Source: Buxus sempervirens
Taxonomy: Eukaryota > Streptophyta > Magnoliopsida > Buxales > Buxaceae
Direction: 5' to 3'
DNA length: 64,000 nt
Assembly: GCA_947561395.2 (NCBI GenBank)
Contig: OX387194.1
Span: 24,581,536 to 24,645,535 of the forward strand
In this document: positions 37,286 to 49,722 of the stretch, one piece after another
Layout: each line of letters starts with the position of its first letter
Numbering within the stretch: position 1 is the first letter of the stretch
Notes under the pieces: generated by a model
The model's input: only the letters and a program-made list of their open reading frames with translations
Database searches by the model: none
Told to the model about the DNA's origin: nothing
Made by a program: the position numbers and the translations under genes

Positions 37286-37681
37286 GTGATTGGGGTGGGG
37301 GTAACATGGTGGTTGTGGATGTGTTTGTTTCAGAGAGAATCTATGTTTCTTTTAGGAAAGGAGGTGGTGGAAGACGGAAATGTAGTTGATGGAGTGATGT
37401 GGTTCAGCTCTTCTGGGAATGGAGCACGAGGTTATAGTGTGGGCTTGAGTATGGCAATTGTGAGGAGAATGAAATGGGAACAAGAAAGGGTGGGATGGAT
37501 TGATGGGATAGAAAGACAAGTGAGGGTGGAGTTAGTAGAGGAGTTTGGAGGGATTAATGGGTGGAGGGAATTTGGGTGTTATGTGTTGGCTGAAAGGTTT
37601 TGTTTGAAGAAAATGAATGGAAGCCCGTTGCTGTCCTTTGAATTTAGGCGCACACATAAAATTCAAAGCAAATGGGAATGA
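37286..37681 (+). other. unrecognised 131-codon open frame
   Basis: The frame is open from ATG 37286 to TGA 37680, rich in Gly, Val, Trp and Glu and without low-complexity bias. It lies in the intron 33105-42396, inside the pair of MITE-like ends. I recognise no domain. It may be a captured gene fragment or chance. Confidence 0.25.
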
Positions 37682-38984
37682 GCCGTAGCAACCTTCTAGG
37701 GAATGTAATGTTTCAATCAGTTCTTTACAGAAAGATATTTGCATACTTGTGTATTAGTGTATGGGGGTAAAGATATACATTTTAAACAATGCTTGAGGTT
37801 ATAATATGGGAAAAAAATCTTTTCCCATATTATGTTTGAATCAAATTAGATAACACCGTTGGACATTTATCGGATTTATCATTTGTAATTTGTGGTATGG
37901 AATTTTGATCTGCTCATTCTTTTTCATTGCAAATTTTTTATAGTTTAATGGCCTTGTAGGTTGTATGGCAATTTATAGTTGTTGATTTTGGAAACTTTAA
38001 TTGTTTTTTTATCAATTTTTACCAATCGGGTTTCTTGTCACCTTTTTTTAATAAATCCAGAAACAGTAATTGTTACCAAACGGGTTTCTTGTCACTTGTT
38101 TTCAAAAACCCAAAAAACAGTAGGAAATGTTTTTAGTTTTCAAACTGTTTAAAAAAAAAAAAATTACCAAACAGCCTCTAACTTATCACTAGGGGACATT
38201 TTTATAAATGAACTATGAATTTTCTTCTTTTTGCTTAAATTGTGGATAAATTAATTGTTCATATATGAGAGGAGCTGCCTTGGTGTATGCTCTTTACAAA
38301 TGATATAGTTTTAGTGGATCAAATTAGAGAGGGAGTAAACGAAAAATGGAATCAAGACCAAGCATATGGAAGATCACTTTAACAGAAATAATGGTGGAGG
38401 TGAAGCAACAGTAGGAATTGAGAATCAAGGGATTTTTAATATTTTTAGAAACAATCAATTTTGTTATTTTGTTAAAGTATCCATGAAGTGGGTGATATTG
38501 ATGAGTATGTTAAACATGGAATTAGAGTTGAATCGCTTTAGCAGAGAGGCAGTTAGAGAGTGTTATGTGATCAATATATTTCAATCAAACGAAAAGGAAA
38601 ATTTTACAAGGCAATCATTTGGCCTGCTGCAATGTATTGATTAGAATGTTGGGTAATAAAGAGGCAAGATATGCATAGGATGAGCATTGCAAGATATGGA
38701 CATTGAGACAGACAGTGGAAAAACTACAAAAGATAGGCTAATAGTAAATATATTAAGGAGTAGGTTTTGCTTAAATTAGTGATAAGATAAAGGAATGCAG
38801 GCTAAGATAATTTTAGCATATAAAGCAAAGACCTAAGGAGGCAACTGTAAGAAAGTGTAAAGGGGTACCAATTAAAATATCTAATAGGGTGAGAGGAAGA
38901 CGAAAAAGAACATGGAAGAGTTAGCCAAAAGATTTGGTGCTTATAATTGGCAGATTGGAAAGTTAGAATAGGATTGGTGTTCTC

Positions 38985-41809
38985 TGTAATGCTCTAGATC
39001 CAGGTGTTTTTTTTTTTAAACAAATTAGGGCATTACTTGAATGATAACAAATCAATTAAGTATAAGATATGAAAAGGTTGAAGATAAATCAAAGTACATA
39101 TTTAAATTCTACCCCTTTGACAATCACCCCAAGCTTGCCGACCTCTCCAATGAATATCTGAAAAATGGGGAAAACTGGAGCGAGATATAAATCTCAACAA
39201 ATAGCAATATGCATGCTAGAAATCAGTCCATAATTTATTAAATAACTTTCATGAGGCGTACGATTAATCTATATCAATTATAAATAAATCCAAATCAAAG
39301 CCAAAAATTAATACTTAGATAATACAATCAACACATCACACAATTGTGACATTATAGGACTCTTGAAATAAGACCTCTTTGTGAAGTTAAGACTCGCACT
39401 AATTGCCACCTCTCGTCGTATGTTGGTCAAGATACATGATCTACAACACAAGTGAGACAACCAGATACAGAATTGGATTGGCAAGTACAATCCAATCAAA
39501 TTGCAACAATATTGAAAACCAACGTGGGAATACTAGACCAAAATACACGATGGGTAGCCCAAAACAATAACTATATCGAGATACATGATGGGTGAGATTG
39601 TTGCAGCACGATCAGATACAGGAAGGCCTCATCAAGATATATGGTGGAAATGCATAAATGGACACAAGATTAATGGAACAAGGAATAACCCACTTCACTA
39701 TTTAGTTAAATTATGGATCCATAACAAGCTATGCCCGCTAACCACAAAGCAAACATCCCTAATGACCATAATATATTCAAGAAATTCAACAGTGTCAATA
39801 TAAAATATAAATCACTTCAAGATACATGGAGGAACCCAAAAGATTATCCCAAGGTACATGAGAAGCCAAATCCTCAATCCAAGATATATGGAGAGGTACG
39901 AAATTTACTCCGAGATATACGGAAATAAAGAAAACCCACAAGATACATGTGGAGACCAAAATATTATCCCAAGATACATGGGAAAGTCAAATCCTCAACC
40001 CAAGATACATGAGTGAGAGAATAAGCCACTCTGAGATACAAGGAGGAAATACATGTAATTCTGTCATAGCAATCTTGAAAATATATTTAGATAGTTCAAA
40101 TACAAGTGTAGAAACCATTAAAAACAAGCTAAATTAAAACGAAATCAATTTGGAACAATAAACCCAAAACAAGAGTTTATTTTAGCAAAATATACCCAAA
40201 TTCTTTATAAAAGGCTAATTAATGTTTTGGCCAATGTAAATACCCTCAAAATATCCTAATCTAGTTAGTACATGAGTTGGAATTTCATAAAAATAAGTTT
40301 AGAATCGTACTAGGACAAAATCCCTAATTATATAAATCTGACAGAGGGCGCTCGAGCCATAATTCAAGCGTCTGTGTAAATTCGCTAAAAACCAGATTTT
40401 TTTGAAAATTCAACACCAACACTATAGAATATGTTTTTATCACTTCAAATAAATTCTAAATCATCCTATATCACTTTTAAAACATACCCAAACTACACTT
40501 TAAAGTATGTTTGATAATATTTTTAAACTTCAACTTAATTTATGCTTAACCATGAAATATACTTCTGACAATTATCTGATTTCAAATAAACAAAGATTGA
40601 TTATCAAAAACACGTAGAAATCATGCAATTCCTCTAGTTTTCAAAAGGGTTTGTTACTTGCCTCAATATTCGAAATTCATCTTTTTAATACCCCGAAAAT
40701 ACAGCCATGTTGCAGTGATTTTTGCATCACTCTAGGGCTCTCTAAACACCATGTCCACCCTTTAGATTGAAGCCCTATCAGTTACGAACATAACCTCCAA
40801 ATTTGAGGCCAATCCAACAGTGGATTATCTCCAGATTGCACTTTGATGATTGCTGGTCAAGAATTTCTGCAGCAATTATCCTATCTAAAGTCTCTTGTTT
40901 TCTCTCCCTCTCTCTCTGTATTTTCCTCAAGCCATGAGCACCATTTTTTACCCTTTTCTCTACACGTTTGATTTATTGGGAAACCCCAAATCTTCTCAAA
41001 TGCTTCTTTTTTTATAGACTCACTTAATTAAAAGTCCTAATTGAATTAAGAAACTTCCAACTAATCCACTTGCCTATCTTATCCTAACTGTCCTTTCTAA
41101 TTTCTCTTATATGAATCCTATACAAAAGAAACTCCTAATTTAGGCAATTTTCGTGCTATTTTCAATCCTTATTTTTAAATATTACCTGAACACTTTATAA
41201 TCTCACTTATTTCCCAAATTAAGGCCTCTAATTAATTATAATTACCAATAGGCCATTTTTCCTTCTTTTAAGCTATAAATATTGTTACTTAAATTCAAAC
41301 CTAACCGAACTTAGGTCTAATTAAATTTCTCCAATCTATTAATGACTTAATTAATTTATTAATTTGCCTATTATGAAATGACTAAAATACCCCTTTCTTT
41401 GCCTAAATTGAATTTTTTCCAAAACTGCTCATATTTATTCATCATATTTTTCTTTGCTATAATACACACTTGGAGTAAATACCTATATTTTCCAAACTTC
41501 CTTATTTAATTTACTCTCCCAATTAATTTAAATCAATTCTTTTACTTTTCCTATTAATATTAATCACTATTTAACTCTTCCCAGGGTCAAATCCATAATT
41601 TATCTTCCAATTACTTGTAGCTACTATTTAAATTCCTAATTACTGAAAATTATTATTATTTATTTAATTATTAATATATCGTTGGATTAAAATGAGAATC
41701 CTCCAAGTACTTAGATTAAATCTTTACTCTTTAATATATTTAAATGTATTTAATTTACTTTCCAATATTTAGATTTATTTTATTATATTCAAAAATTCAG
41801 AGTTCTACC
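38985..41809 (-). mobile_element. long solo LTR D (2.8 kb)
   Basis: It begins TGTAATGCTCTAGATCC and ends TTCAGAGTTCTACC (CA worn to CC), the inverse of the termini of the 51859 LTR. A perfect 5-bp target duplication TTCTC flanks it (38980-38984, 41810-41814). It carries GGGCGCTCGAGCC at about 40346 and a minisatellite at 39540-40050. No coding remnant is present. It occupies the nardilysin intron 33105-42396. Confidence 0.85.
39540..40050. repeat. minisatellite in LTR D (AAGATACATGG core)
   Basis: More than ten imperfect copies of (A/G)AGATA(C/T)A(T/C)G(G/A) recur at irregular 30-60 bp spacing, often followed by GGAAA or GAG. The array differs from the minisatellites of LTRs B and F. Confidence 0.75.
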
Positions 41810-42396
41810 TTCTCGATCTCAACTATTTAGGATCAGGTGTTTTTATTATTATTTTATTCTGCATTTCCTTTGCCATACACACTTCTTTTGGTTGTTACTA
41901 TTGTGAAGCTGCACTACTAAGTTATCAAGAAGCCATGCAGGTTTTGATGAAATTATGTTTCTAAACATTCAATTATGCTTCAAATATCGCTGAAGTTGAT
42001 TTGCTTCTTGTTTTAAATTTTAAGTATCTGGCTGAAATATTTGATGGAAAGCTCAAAATCTAAGGTCTTTAAAATGATTAAACATATGTTGTCATTGTCT
42101 TGCTCTAGAGGGATAAATGTTAACTTGGCTTGATAAATGCTTGTTTTCTGTTCTTTCTCCTTAATGTGCATGTTATTATATTACAGCATAGCTATTGTGT
42201 CCTATTCTGTAGCCTTTGGAGAAACTTGCTTCCTGTGGGTCTTAGATTGGCATATGTGGTCTTCGTTCCCCCTTTTTTTTTAATAAGAATTTTGTATTAG
42301 TTATGTAGACATTAAGTGCAATAGGTATCAATTACATCTAAACGTTATCTATGGAAACCTGATGTTTTACTCTCTCTCTCCCCATTTTTGTTCCAG

Positions 42397-42690
42397 ATAT
42401 TAAATATGAACCATGGTTTGGATCTCAATATACTGAAGAATGTATTTCGGAATCTCTTTTGCAATCATGGATGAACCCTCCAGAAGTTGAGAAGTCCTTT
42501 CAATTTCCTTTGAAGAACAATTTTATTCCATGTGATTTTTCGTTTTGGAGCAGTGACTCATCCAGTGATCTGTCATATAAGATTTCTCCAGTTCTCACAC
42601 GTGATGAACCAGTGAAGCTGTGGTACATGCTTGACAATAAATTCAAACTTCCTCGAGCAAACGCATATTTTCTCATAGCTGTAAAGAGAT
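42397..42690 (+). pseudogene. nardilysin-like exon (EPWFGSQYTEE..)
   Basis: This exon is open and is the longest of the set. It completes an Asp codon after acceptor TTCCAG and carries YEPWFGSQYTEECIS, NNFIPCDFSFW, DEPVKLWYMLDNKFKLPRAN and AYFLIAVKR. Its 3' end is taken at AGAT before GTAAAT. The next family segment (about 27 residues, rich in Leu and Asn) is not found before 43522, so an exon is missing. Confidence 0.85.
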
Positions 42691-43521
42691 GTAAATTTCT
42701 TTTCTTATGTTTTGGCGAAAGGCATTCTATGCTCATCACCAGGTTTAGTTGCCCTGTGACAGTTTTTTCTGCCACGTGGAGCAAGGATGTGGTCAATTGA
42801 AACCATCCATATGACCCGTAAGTGTTTCAATTGGCTTTTTCTAGTTCATGTTAGATGATGGTTTAAATTATAAACCCAACCCAATCAACATTTGGCACTA
42901 ATAGATTGGGCAAGTTTTGCCACCTCTAGTGAAATGGGACCTCTCGGGTTGGTGTCATAGACAATATTTCAACACTCATGTCCATTGACGCATGCAATAC
43001 ATTTTAGGTATGAGAGAAATTTTAGATATGGGGGAGCCATTATTTCAATTGAAAGGCATTTGTGGCACTGGAATTTGATGAGATTGACTTTGAAGCAAAT
43101 ACTTACTAATGGGGCTCATCAAATAAGTAGCCACGTTTGAGTGTTTCACTAAAGGGGCTCTTCAAATAAGTAGCCACGTTTGAAGCTTTTAAATCTAGAG
43201 TGTTTCAGTAGACAGCATGGTCTCTTTTTAGTTTGACGTAAAGAAAGAAATTTTCTTTCTATCCGTTTGGTTTACAATTTGTTAACATTTCAGATTTTTA
43301 TATTGTGCTATTTGAATCCTATTACCCACCACTCCCATGATTTTGATTTCGTTTTGGAGCTTTTTTTTTGTAGAACTACATTGAAGGAGGTTTTTATATG
43401 AATTTTTTTTTTTGAATGGGCACAAGTGTTATTATGTTTTCCATGTATCTTGAGGTGTTGTTCTTCTTTTGATATATCATATCAGATCTATAAATGACGT
43501 GTCTTCAATTTTTATCTGCAG

Positions 43522-43705
43522 GTTGGTGTGGCCCACTTGGAGACATCCTTATGTGTAAATAATGACAAGACTGAGCTGAAGATATCTGGTTTTAATGATA
43601 AGCTTTCTGTTCTGTTGTCTAAAATTTTGATGACAGCTAATTCTGTTTGTGCCAAAAAAAGAAAAGAGACATGAGTCCGTTTTGCTAGATGATAATCGTT
43701 TTAAG
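43522..43705 (+). pseudogene. nardilysin-like exon (VAHLETSL..DDNRFK), frameshifted
   Basis: After acceptor CTGCAG it reads VAHLETSLCVNNDKTELK and then GFNDKLSVLLSKILMTANS. The frame hits TGA at 43672-43674. The homologous ending LLDDNRFK is in another frame, so an indel lies near 43635-43660 (GTTTGTGCCAAAAAAAG). Donor GTATTT at 43706 is in phase with exon 47844. Confidence 0.85.
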
Positions 43706-46094
43706 GTATTTAAACCTGTTTGATTCCTCCATATATCTAACATTCACAAACTCATATCGCATCCAGTTATTGAGATTACTTACAAAGTCAGTATCTAGCT
43801 ATCAGTCCAAATACCACACACAGCTTAAAATGTCGATCAACAATTAATCCAACAACGAATTTTCTCATAAAAGAAAATATCCATTCAAAGGGATTAGTTA
43901 TGTGGTCAATATAAATTTGTCACTATCATTGCTTAGTTTTCGTACACCATTACTTATATAAACTTCGGTTATATTCTCTCTTTGCTTAAAGTGAAGACTT
44001 ATAGAGTTAGTTTTGAGACTCTGTGCACTCATTTAAAGATCTAAGAGATGGGAAAACCTGCGTGGATGGATGTTATTTTCTGATTACTTAAATTGCAAAA
44101 TGCTTTGCATACTATAATGCAATGATAATATGGTTAAAAACTATTCAAAATGTTATTACTTTGTAGTTATTTTATTTATATAGGTCAGGGCCAAATTATA
44201 GGTAGGGGTCCTCATATAAGGGTTCTTAATCAGCCATTGCAATTGATTTGAAGTGTTGGACCATCAGATGCTCCTAGAGTTTGATCCCATGGTTAACAGA
44301 TACTTATTTTCTTTTCTTTACATTATACTAGCAGGGGTGCACGAGCAAGACTGCACGTGGAGACAAGGAATGGAGAGAGGAGAATTGGGGAGAGAAAGAA
44401 TGGAGAGAGGAGAAGTGGGGGCAATTACAAACTAACTGTTTTTGTACAAAAATGGTGAATTGAGACGGGTATAACCCTGTATTATTGAAATTAAACTATG
44501 CAGGGGATGGACATTTTGCAAAACTTGTAAATTGTTTTGGGCACGCTTCCCAAGGGGACGCCTTACTTTATATATAGTATAGATTAAGATATAAAACTAT
44601 ACAGAGATACAGAAATTGAAACACGTCCCACGAGAATAGGATGCATCCACGAAGTCAAGAAAACATCAAAACACCCAACACTCACAACAGCCATGCACGA
44701 CCTACTCATCACCCGAAGATACGAGTGACTCACATGGTTGACAGATACCTAAGAACCATTCCAAGTGTTCTCATGTAATGACACGTGCTCTATAGATGAA
44801 TATTGATGTTTTAATTTTTCTAAAAAGATATCTATTTGGTTTTTAAGTGAGAAAAATAACTAACAATCCTGTTTACTTACAAAAAGTGAAATAATATTTT
44901 AATACCCTCCATCTTAGTTGGATAGTCTAGAATAAGACATTAGTTAATTGGAATAATTATTTAGATAGTTTTTGGCCATAAAACACACAAGTAATCATTA
45001 ATAATTGAATAATGAAACTATTAAAAACCATAATGTAAAAAAAAAGAAAAGATAAAAGAAAATTTTGAGATAGTTAATGGTCACTTGTTAACTTAAGTGT
45101 ATATTAACTAATTAATAAATTAAAACTTTGCTTTACAAATAATAAAAAGATAATTAACAGCATTATAAATTTCAGAAAAGAATCACTTTTAGGCTATTGT
45201 TATAGATGATTTCTCTATTTTTCCTCTTGCTAATACACAACCATGCTCCACAAAAAATTTGTCAATTCATTGTATATGCATCCTTTTTTTTTCCCCATAA
45301 TTTGGGTGGTTCAAAGGAATTTAGCTCTAAGTGAGACTCTTACAAAGTTTCATCACAAAAAATGGTAATTTTACACCCGTTATACTTTTTCTTTAATGTT
45401 CATCATTTTCTACCATGTTAGCGACATGTCGCAAGATTCACAACGAAAACATTTATCACCATTGTTTTTTGTAATCAATGTTCCTAAATTCTCAAGCATA
45501 AAGCAAGGTGTTTTATTGACCAAAGTGTAAGGCATAAGCCTAACAAGAGTAAGTTTATTTTTAAAAAAAGTAAAAGCATGAAGGTGTTAGATTTGCATAA
45601 TTAAGAAACAAAGTAAAATGATGTTAGCGTCGATTTTGAATGTAACCTTTGCTTAAGGAATGATATGCAATACTTACATATTTGATGTCCTTAGGACATG
45701 GTGCCTTAACTCTTGTGTAAGTCTCATTATTAAGCCTCAAGGTGTTAGATTTACATAATTTATAACACTTGCTAAAATGTCTAAAGCACAAGTAGGATTT
45801 TGGTCGTTTGTTTGTGTTAGAGAAAAATGAGAAAAATCACTATGAAGGTTACTGATTCAGTTTAAGATTGCAGAAGAAATAGATTTTATAGACACGTTCG
45901 ATGATTTTGAATGCTAGAGGATCTTTACCCTGGTAACTAATCTGCATTCCATTTGAATCAGTATCTCAATTGCTTCTACTTGAAATTTGATCCTTCTTCG
46001 GCCAAGCTTGTAGAAATTGCTTCATTATGAAAGCTAAAATTTCTCATTTCGGATGGAAATGACAGTTTTTTAGATGAATAAATCTATAGATTTT
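43706..46094. other. intron of the nardilysin-like fragment
   Basis: No exon is seen. A possible MITE at about 44325-44590 begins TTATACTAGCAGGGGTGCACGAGC (first 20 bases from 44324) and ends TATATATAGTATAGAT, a terminus pair seen in common plant MITEs. The rest is AT-rich. Confidence 0.45.
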
Positions 46095-47790
46095 CTTCAG
46101 TTACATATTTTAAATATGTTGGGATAATGCCTGAACTTGCATTTTCCTTTGATCCTTTGGTACCACTGGTCATCTATCCCAAAAAAAAAAAAAAAAGGAA
46201 AGATGTTAGGTATGTTCACTTGTTTTTTAGCTATCAAATCCTTTGAATATTAATATTTTACTTACTTACGCTCCAAAAAAATAATCCTTTGAATTTTTAA
46301 ATGGTTCTTTATGTCGGTAATTCTTCTATTTTTTATTTATAAGTAATGATATTTGATTAAAGGAGAAAAGATACATGATAAGTACAAGTATATATATATG
46401 TCCATCCCAAAAATATGAGAGGGGGGAGGGGACCAAAAACTATATCCTATACTCACATGATTTGCACACTAACAAGACACAAAACACAATCCACAAAATA
46501 TGTATAGGCCCAAATAAACCCCCAATATACTATGCCGAACACAAACCAAAAGACTCCTCTAAAATTGGCCCACAATAGATATCTGATCTCACAGCCCCAC
46601 GCTTTGCTAGCCGGTCCGCTATATCATTAATTAGCCTCTCTAGGCGCATGACTAAACGCGACATTCAACTCATGTGCCAAGACTCTCGCTCTACTAATAA
46701 CATGCGCTAACCTCCATACCCCAAATATATATATACACATCCATCTCATAATTGTAGCAGAATCACCTTCAATAATGCATTCTCTGAATCCCCTCTTTTG
46801 GCCTCCGAAAGACCGAAAAGAAGAGCCAACATCTCTACCCGTGTGGAGTCCCCATCATCCACTTGCCCACTAAAAATGACTGAAATATGTCCCCCATTAT
46901 CTCTCACAACTCCTCTAATGCGGGATGGTCCAAGATTACCAAGAAAAAACATTAATCTTCATGATATGAGTCATGGGCGCACTCCACAACACCGCTCTCC
47001 TTCCCCTAGTCCCTGATGAAGAGAAACAACACACTGCCCACTCCCTCACCACCTGAGAGCCACTCTACCCTCAAAATTCTGGGCTCATAGACGCCCAAAA
47101 AGATACATCCAGAATGATCTTGTCAATCACCTACTCTATAGTTAGAAGAACATCATTGAAAATTCTGCTATTTATCTCCATCCATACATGCCATACCACC
47201 CGCATGGAAGAGTAGACCATATAAAATGCAACCCCTCCTCCCTAGACCTGATATCCATCACTGCTGGAAGCAATCACCATGCAGGAAGTACCCAGGGGAC
47301 ATCAATCATCCACAACAATTGAATCCATACCTGCCAAGTGAAAGGACAATGGAGGAAAATATGATCCACACTCTCTCTTGCCTCACTACACAGATAACAA
47401 ATTTTGGGTGATAAAGCATATCTTCTCCATCTCCTCTGTAAAAGATCCACATTGTTTATCTTATATGAAAGTGCACTTGAAAGAAACGCCTTTATTTTTG
47501 GGGTACCTTAGGTTTGTAGAGCTTAGACATAGGAAAGGTTGCGTGTGGCGTAAGGTGATTTGGACGATATGAACTGAAAAAAGATCCCAAAGGGAAACAA
47601 AGCTCAAATGACCCTATCCCTAGATGATGGATCCGCGAAACAATCTTTTAGGAGGTCAAAAACACAGGCTAACTCCTCAATCTTAGATATTCTTAATTCT
47701 CTCCCGAAAGATAGGTAATTTTTCATTCTGAAATATACTTTGAATTAGATTTTTAATGAAGTTGACAAATGACATTATCTATCAATTGTA
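46095..47790. repeat. duplicated intron segment with LINE, copy 2
   Basis: Homologue of 15808-17301, flanks included. The LINE (minus strand, about 46330-47715) keeps ~220 bp more of the RNase H region than copy 1: the frame at 46746-46952 carries RGVVRDNGGHISVIFSGQV. Its zinc-binding part (47180-47560) is broken by several indels. The right-hand AGGTAATTTTT target copy is intact at 47714-47724 and the left one is decayed. Confidence 0.85.
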
Positions 47791-47843
47791 TGTATGCTAT
47801 ATCCAACTATTGGTTAACTGACCTCTCATAGTAACACTAACAG

Positions 47844-48026
47844 AATATAAAAGAGGACATGGAGAAAACACTAAGAAACACTAATATGGACCCTTTGGAG
47901 CATGCGTCATACTTGAGACAGCAAGTCCTGTGCGAGAATGTTTGGAATGTAGAAGAAAAGCTTTCTTGCCTTTCTGGGATTTCGCTTGCTGATGTGAAGA
48001 AATTTGCACTTGAATTTCTTTCCCAG
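47844..48026 (+). pseudogene. nardilysin-like exon (KEDMEKTLRNTNM..)
   Basis: This exon is open. It reads KEDMEKTLRNTNMDPLEHAS, YLRQQVLCENVWNVEEKLSC and LSGISLADVKKFALEFLSQ, bounded by acceptor CTAACAG and donor GTATGC. It sits just 50 bp after the duplicated LINE-bearing intron segment. Confidence 0.85.
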
Positions 48027-48335
48027 GTATGCAAGTTTATTTAGCATATTATTTAAGTGTAGCATTTTACTGCATATGTTCTTGATATCACACAATGCTA
48101 ATATCCTGCCAATCTTAGTTGTGGGAGTGTTTTGATAACTTTGGTTGGGCCTTTCTTGACCTATGTTATCTGTACCTTCGAGTTTATGCTAAATGTTGGA
48201 CCAATCATTTGATAATCTGACTTGTAAGGTTCTAGTGCTTGAATAAGTTGATTGCTAGGTTTAGGAGCTCTCTCTTTGATCTCCATCCCATTCTAGCAAC
48301 TGAATATATTTCTTACCTTATCTATGTTTGCATAG

Positions 48336-48539
48336 TTACAAGTCGAGGGACTTTGCCATGGTAACTTATCAAAAGAGAAAGCAATCAACATGGCAAAACT
48401 CTTCAGTGATAATTTTAATATGCAATCGATCTCACTAGAAACGAGGCACCAAGAACGTGTTAGATGCCTTCCTTCTGGTGTCAACTTTAGAAGAGATGTA
48501 CGCGTGATGAATAAGTCAGAACCAAATTCTGTAGCTATG
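48336..48539 (+). pseudogene. nardilysin-like exon (VEGLCHGNL..)
   Basis: This exon is open. After acceptor CATAG it reads LQVEGLCHGNLSKEKAINM, RHQERVRCLPSGVNF and KSEPNSVAM. The donor is GTGCAC at 48540, a weak but GT-type site. It joins in phase to 48626. Confidence 0.8.
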
Positions 48540-48625
48540 GTGCACCTCTTATGTCTTCTTTTAAAGATGTTGCATTTTGTGTTTGTTTACATTTTGTTCC
48601 CTCTGAGTCTGGTTTCCTTTTATAG

Positions 48626-48732
48626 CTTTATTTTCAAATTAAGCCAGATAAAGGAACAAAATCAACCAAATTGAACGCCTTGGCACATATTTTCTATTGT
48701 ATCATAGAAGAACCACTGTTTGATAAGCTAAG
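48626..48732 (+). pseudogene. nardilysin-like exon (LYFQIKPD..EEPLFDKLR)
   Basis: It lies between acceptor TTTTATAG and donor GTGATG. In the joined frame it reads LYFQIKPDKGTKSTKLNAL and then IIEEPLFDKLR. Reading straight through from the previous exon instead would give unrelated residues, which supports this short intron. Confidence 0.8.
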
Positions 48733-49122
48733 GTGATGCAGTCTTCATTCAAGTGCATTCCATAGTGGATCACCCTTTTATAATTTAAATAGAAACATAA
48801 TGTATGACACCAACATTGACTATGTTTTGTCTTGATCTTTCTATCCTGAGGACTATCCAAAATGGTTTAGAAGGGTGATATATATTGTGTTAGGATGGTA
48901 GAAGTTATGGCAAGACCAGAAGAAGTATGAAGTGCTTAAAGTTTATTACCATTCTCTTGTCAGTTATTACATGTATTGGATCGTGGTTTTGCTTTATCTG
49001 ACTTCATTTCTATTATGCTGTGAAATGTAGCATCACCAGCGAGGGGACTGAATATTTTTGGTTTTGTATACCAGTCATCATTTGATTTATTCACTTAGTT
49101 CTTTATCTCCTTGAAAATATAG

Positions 49123-49282
49123 GACAAAGGAGCAGCTTGATTATGTTGTTGAATGTGGCCGAAGCCAAACAATGATCTACCATATACTGGGGTTTTTCTT
49201 CTGTGTTCAATCTTCAAAGTATGATCCGATCTACTTGTTTGGGAGAATTGACAACTTCATAGATGGCCTGCAAAAATTACTG
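49123..49282 (+). pseudogene. nardilysin-like exon (TKEQLDYVVEC..)
   Basis: Acceptor ATATAG, donor GTATGT. It reads TKEQLDYVVECGRSQTM, FFFCVQSSKYDPIYLFG and RIDNFIDGLQKLL. The family usually has Gly in EQLGY; here it is Asp. No further nardilysin exon is found to 64000, so the C-terminal ~150 residues are missing or lie outside the window. Confidence 0.85.
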
Positions 49283-49671
49283 GTATGTGTCCATGGTCTT
49301 ACAGATGTAATTCATTTTTTTAAGTTTCTATTAATACGTGATATGAAATCAAGAGATTTTGTTGTTTAATGTCCTTATATTGTTGTATTAGTGAACTTGT
49401 ACAATGTAAAGGGTAGATGATAAGGCCAGTACTTTATATGTTGTCAAGTGCTATACTTTCTTGATACATAGTGAGATAAAATCTTAGTAAATATGTGGAC
49501 ATTTGAGTTGATTAGAAGATTTTAGTAGCAAACTGGCCTCTCTAGAATCTAGTTGAGTTATTTTGAATCAACTAGATATAGTAAAAATTCTTAGATGAAC
49601 TATAAAATAAAGTTGTTTGTCACCTATACTTGTGCCTTTTTATGCTTCGATTCCAAATATAATATCCCTGT

Positions 49672-49722
<51 letters not shown>
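49672..49722. repeat. (TAA)n microsatellite
   Basis: About 17 uninterrupted TAA units. The poly-Leu/Asn frames over it are artefacts. Confidence 0.95.

Larger units (their letters stand above)
34679..38178. mobile_element. possible transposon with MITE-like ends, interrupted by LTR C
   Basis: The left end GAGGAAGTTTGGAAAC (34679-34694) is an imperfect inverted match to the right end ATTACCAAACAGCCTC (38163-38178). The subterminal parts (34690-34870 and 37990-38160) are both rich in TTTTGG, GTTTTC and AAAACC words typical of plant hAT-type MITEs. No 8-9 bp target duplication was found, so these could be two independent MITEs. Confidence 0.35.
17462..49282 (+). pseudogene. nardilysin-like M16 metallopeptidase, internal exons only
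   Basis: Nine exons on the plus strand match, in order, the middle and later part of nardilysin (M16/insulinase-family zinc endopeptidases cutting near basic residues). Exons: 17462-17695, 18871-19021, 32518-32674, 32949-33104, 42397-42690, 43522-43705, 47844-48026, 48336-48539 and 48626-48732, plus a continuation at 49123-49282. Nothing upstream encodes the inverted zinc motif (HxxEH) of the N-terminal catalytic domain, and the last exons after the ELL-type end are not seen. One exon between 42690 and 43522 is missing. Frame lesions occur in exon 18871-19021, at the start of 32518, and in 43522-43705. Introns reach 13.5 kb because of nested transposons. I infer a pseudogene or a fragment split by rearrangement. 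A functional copy elsewhere is expected. Confidence 0.85.
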
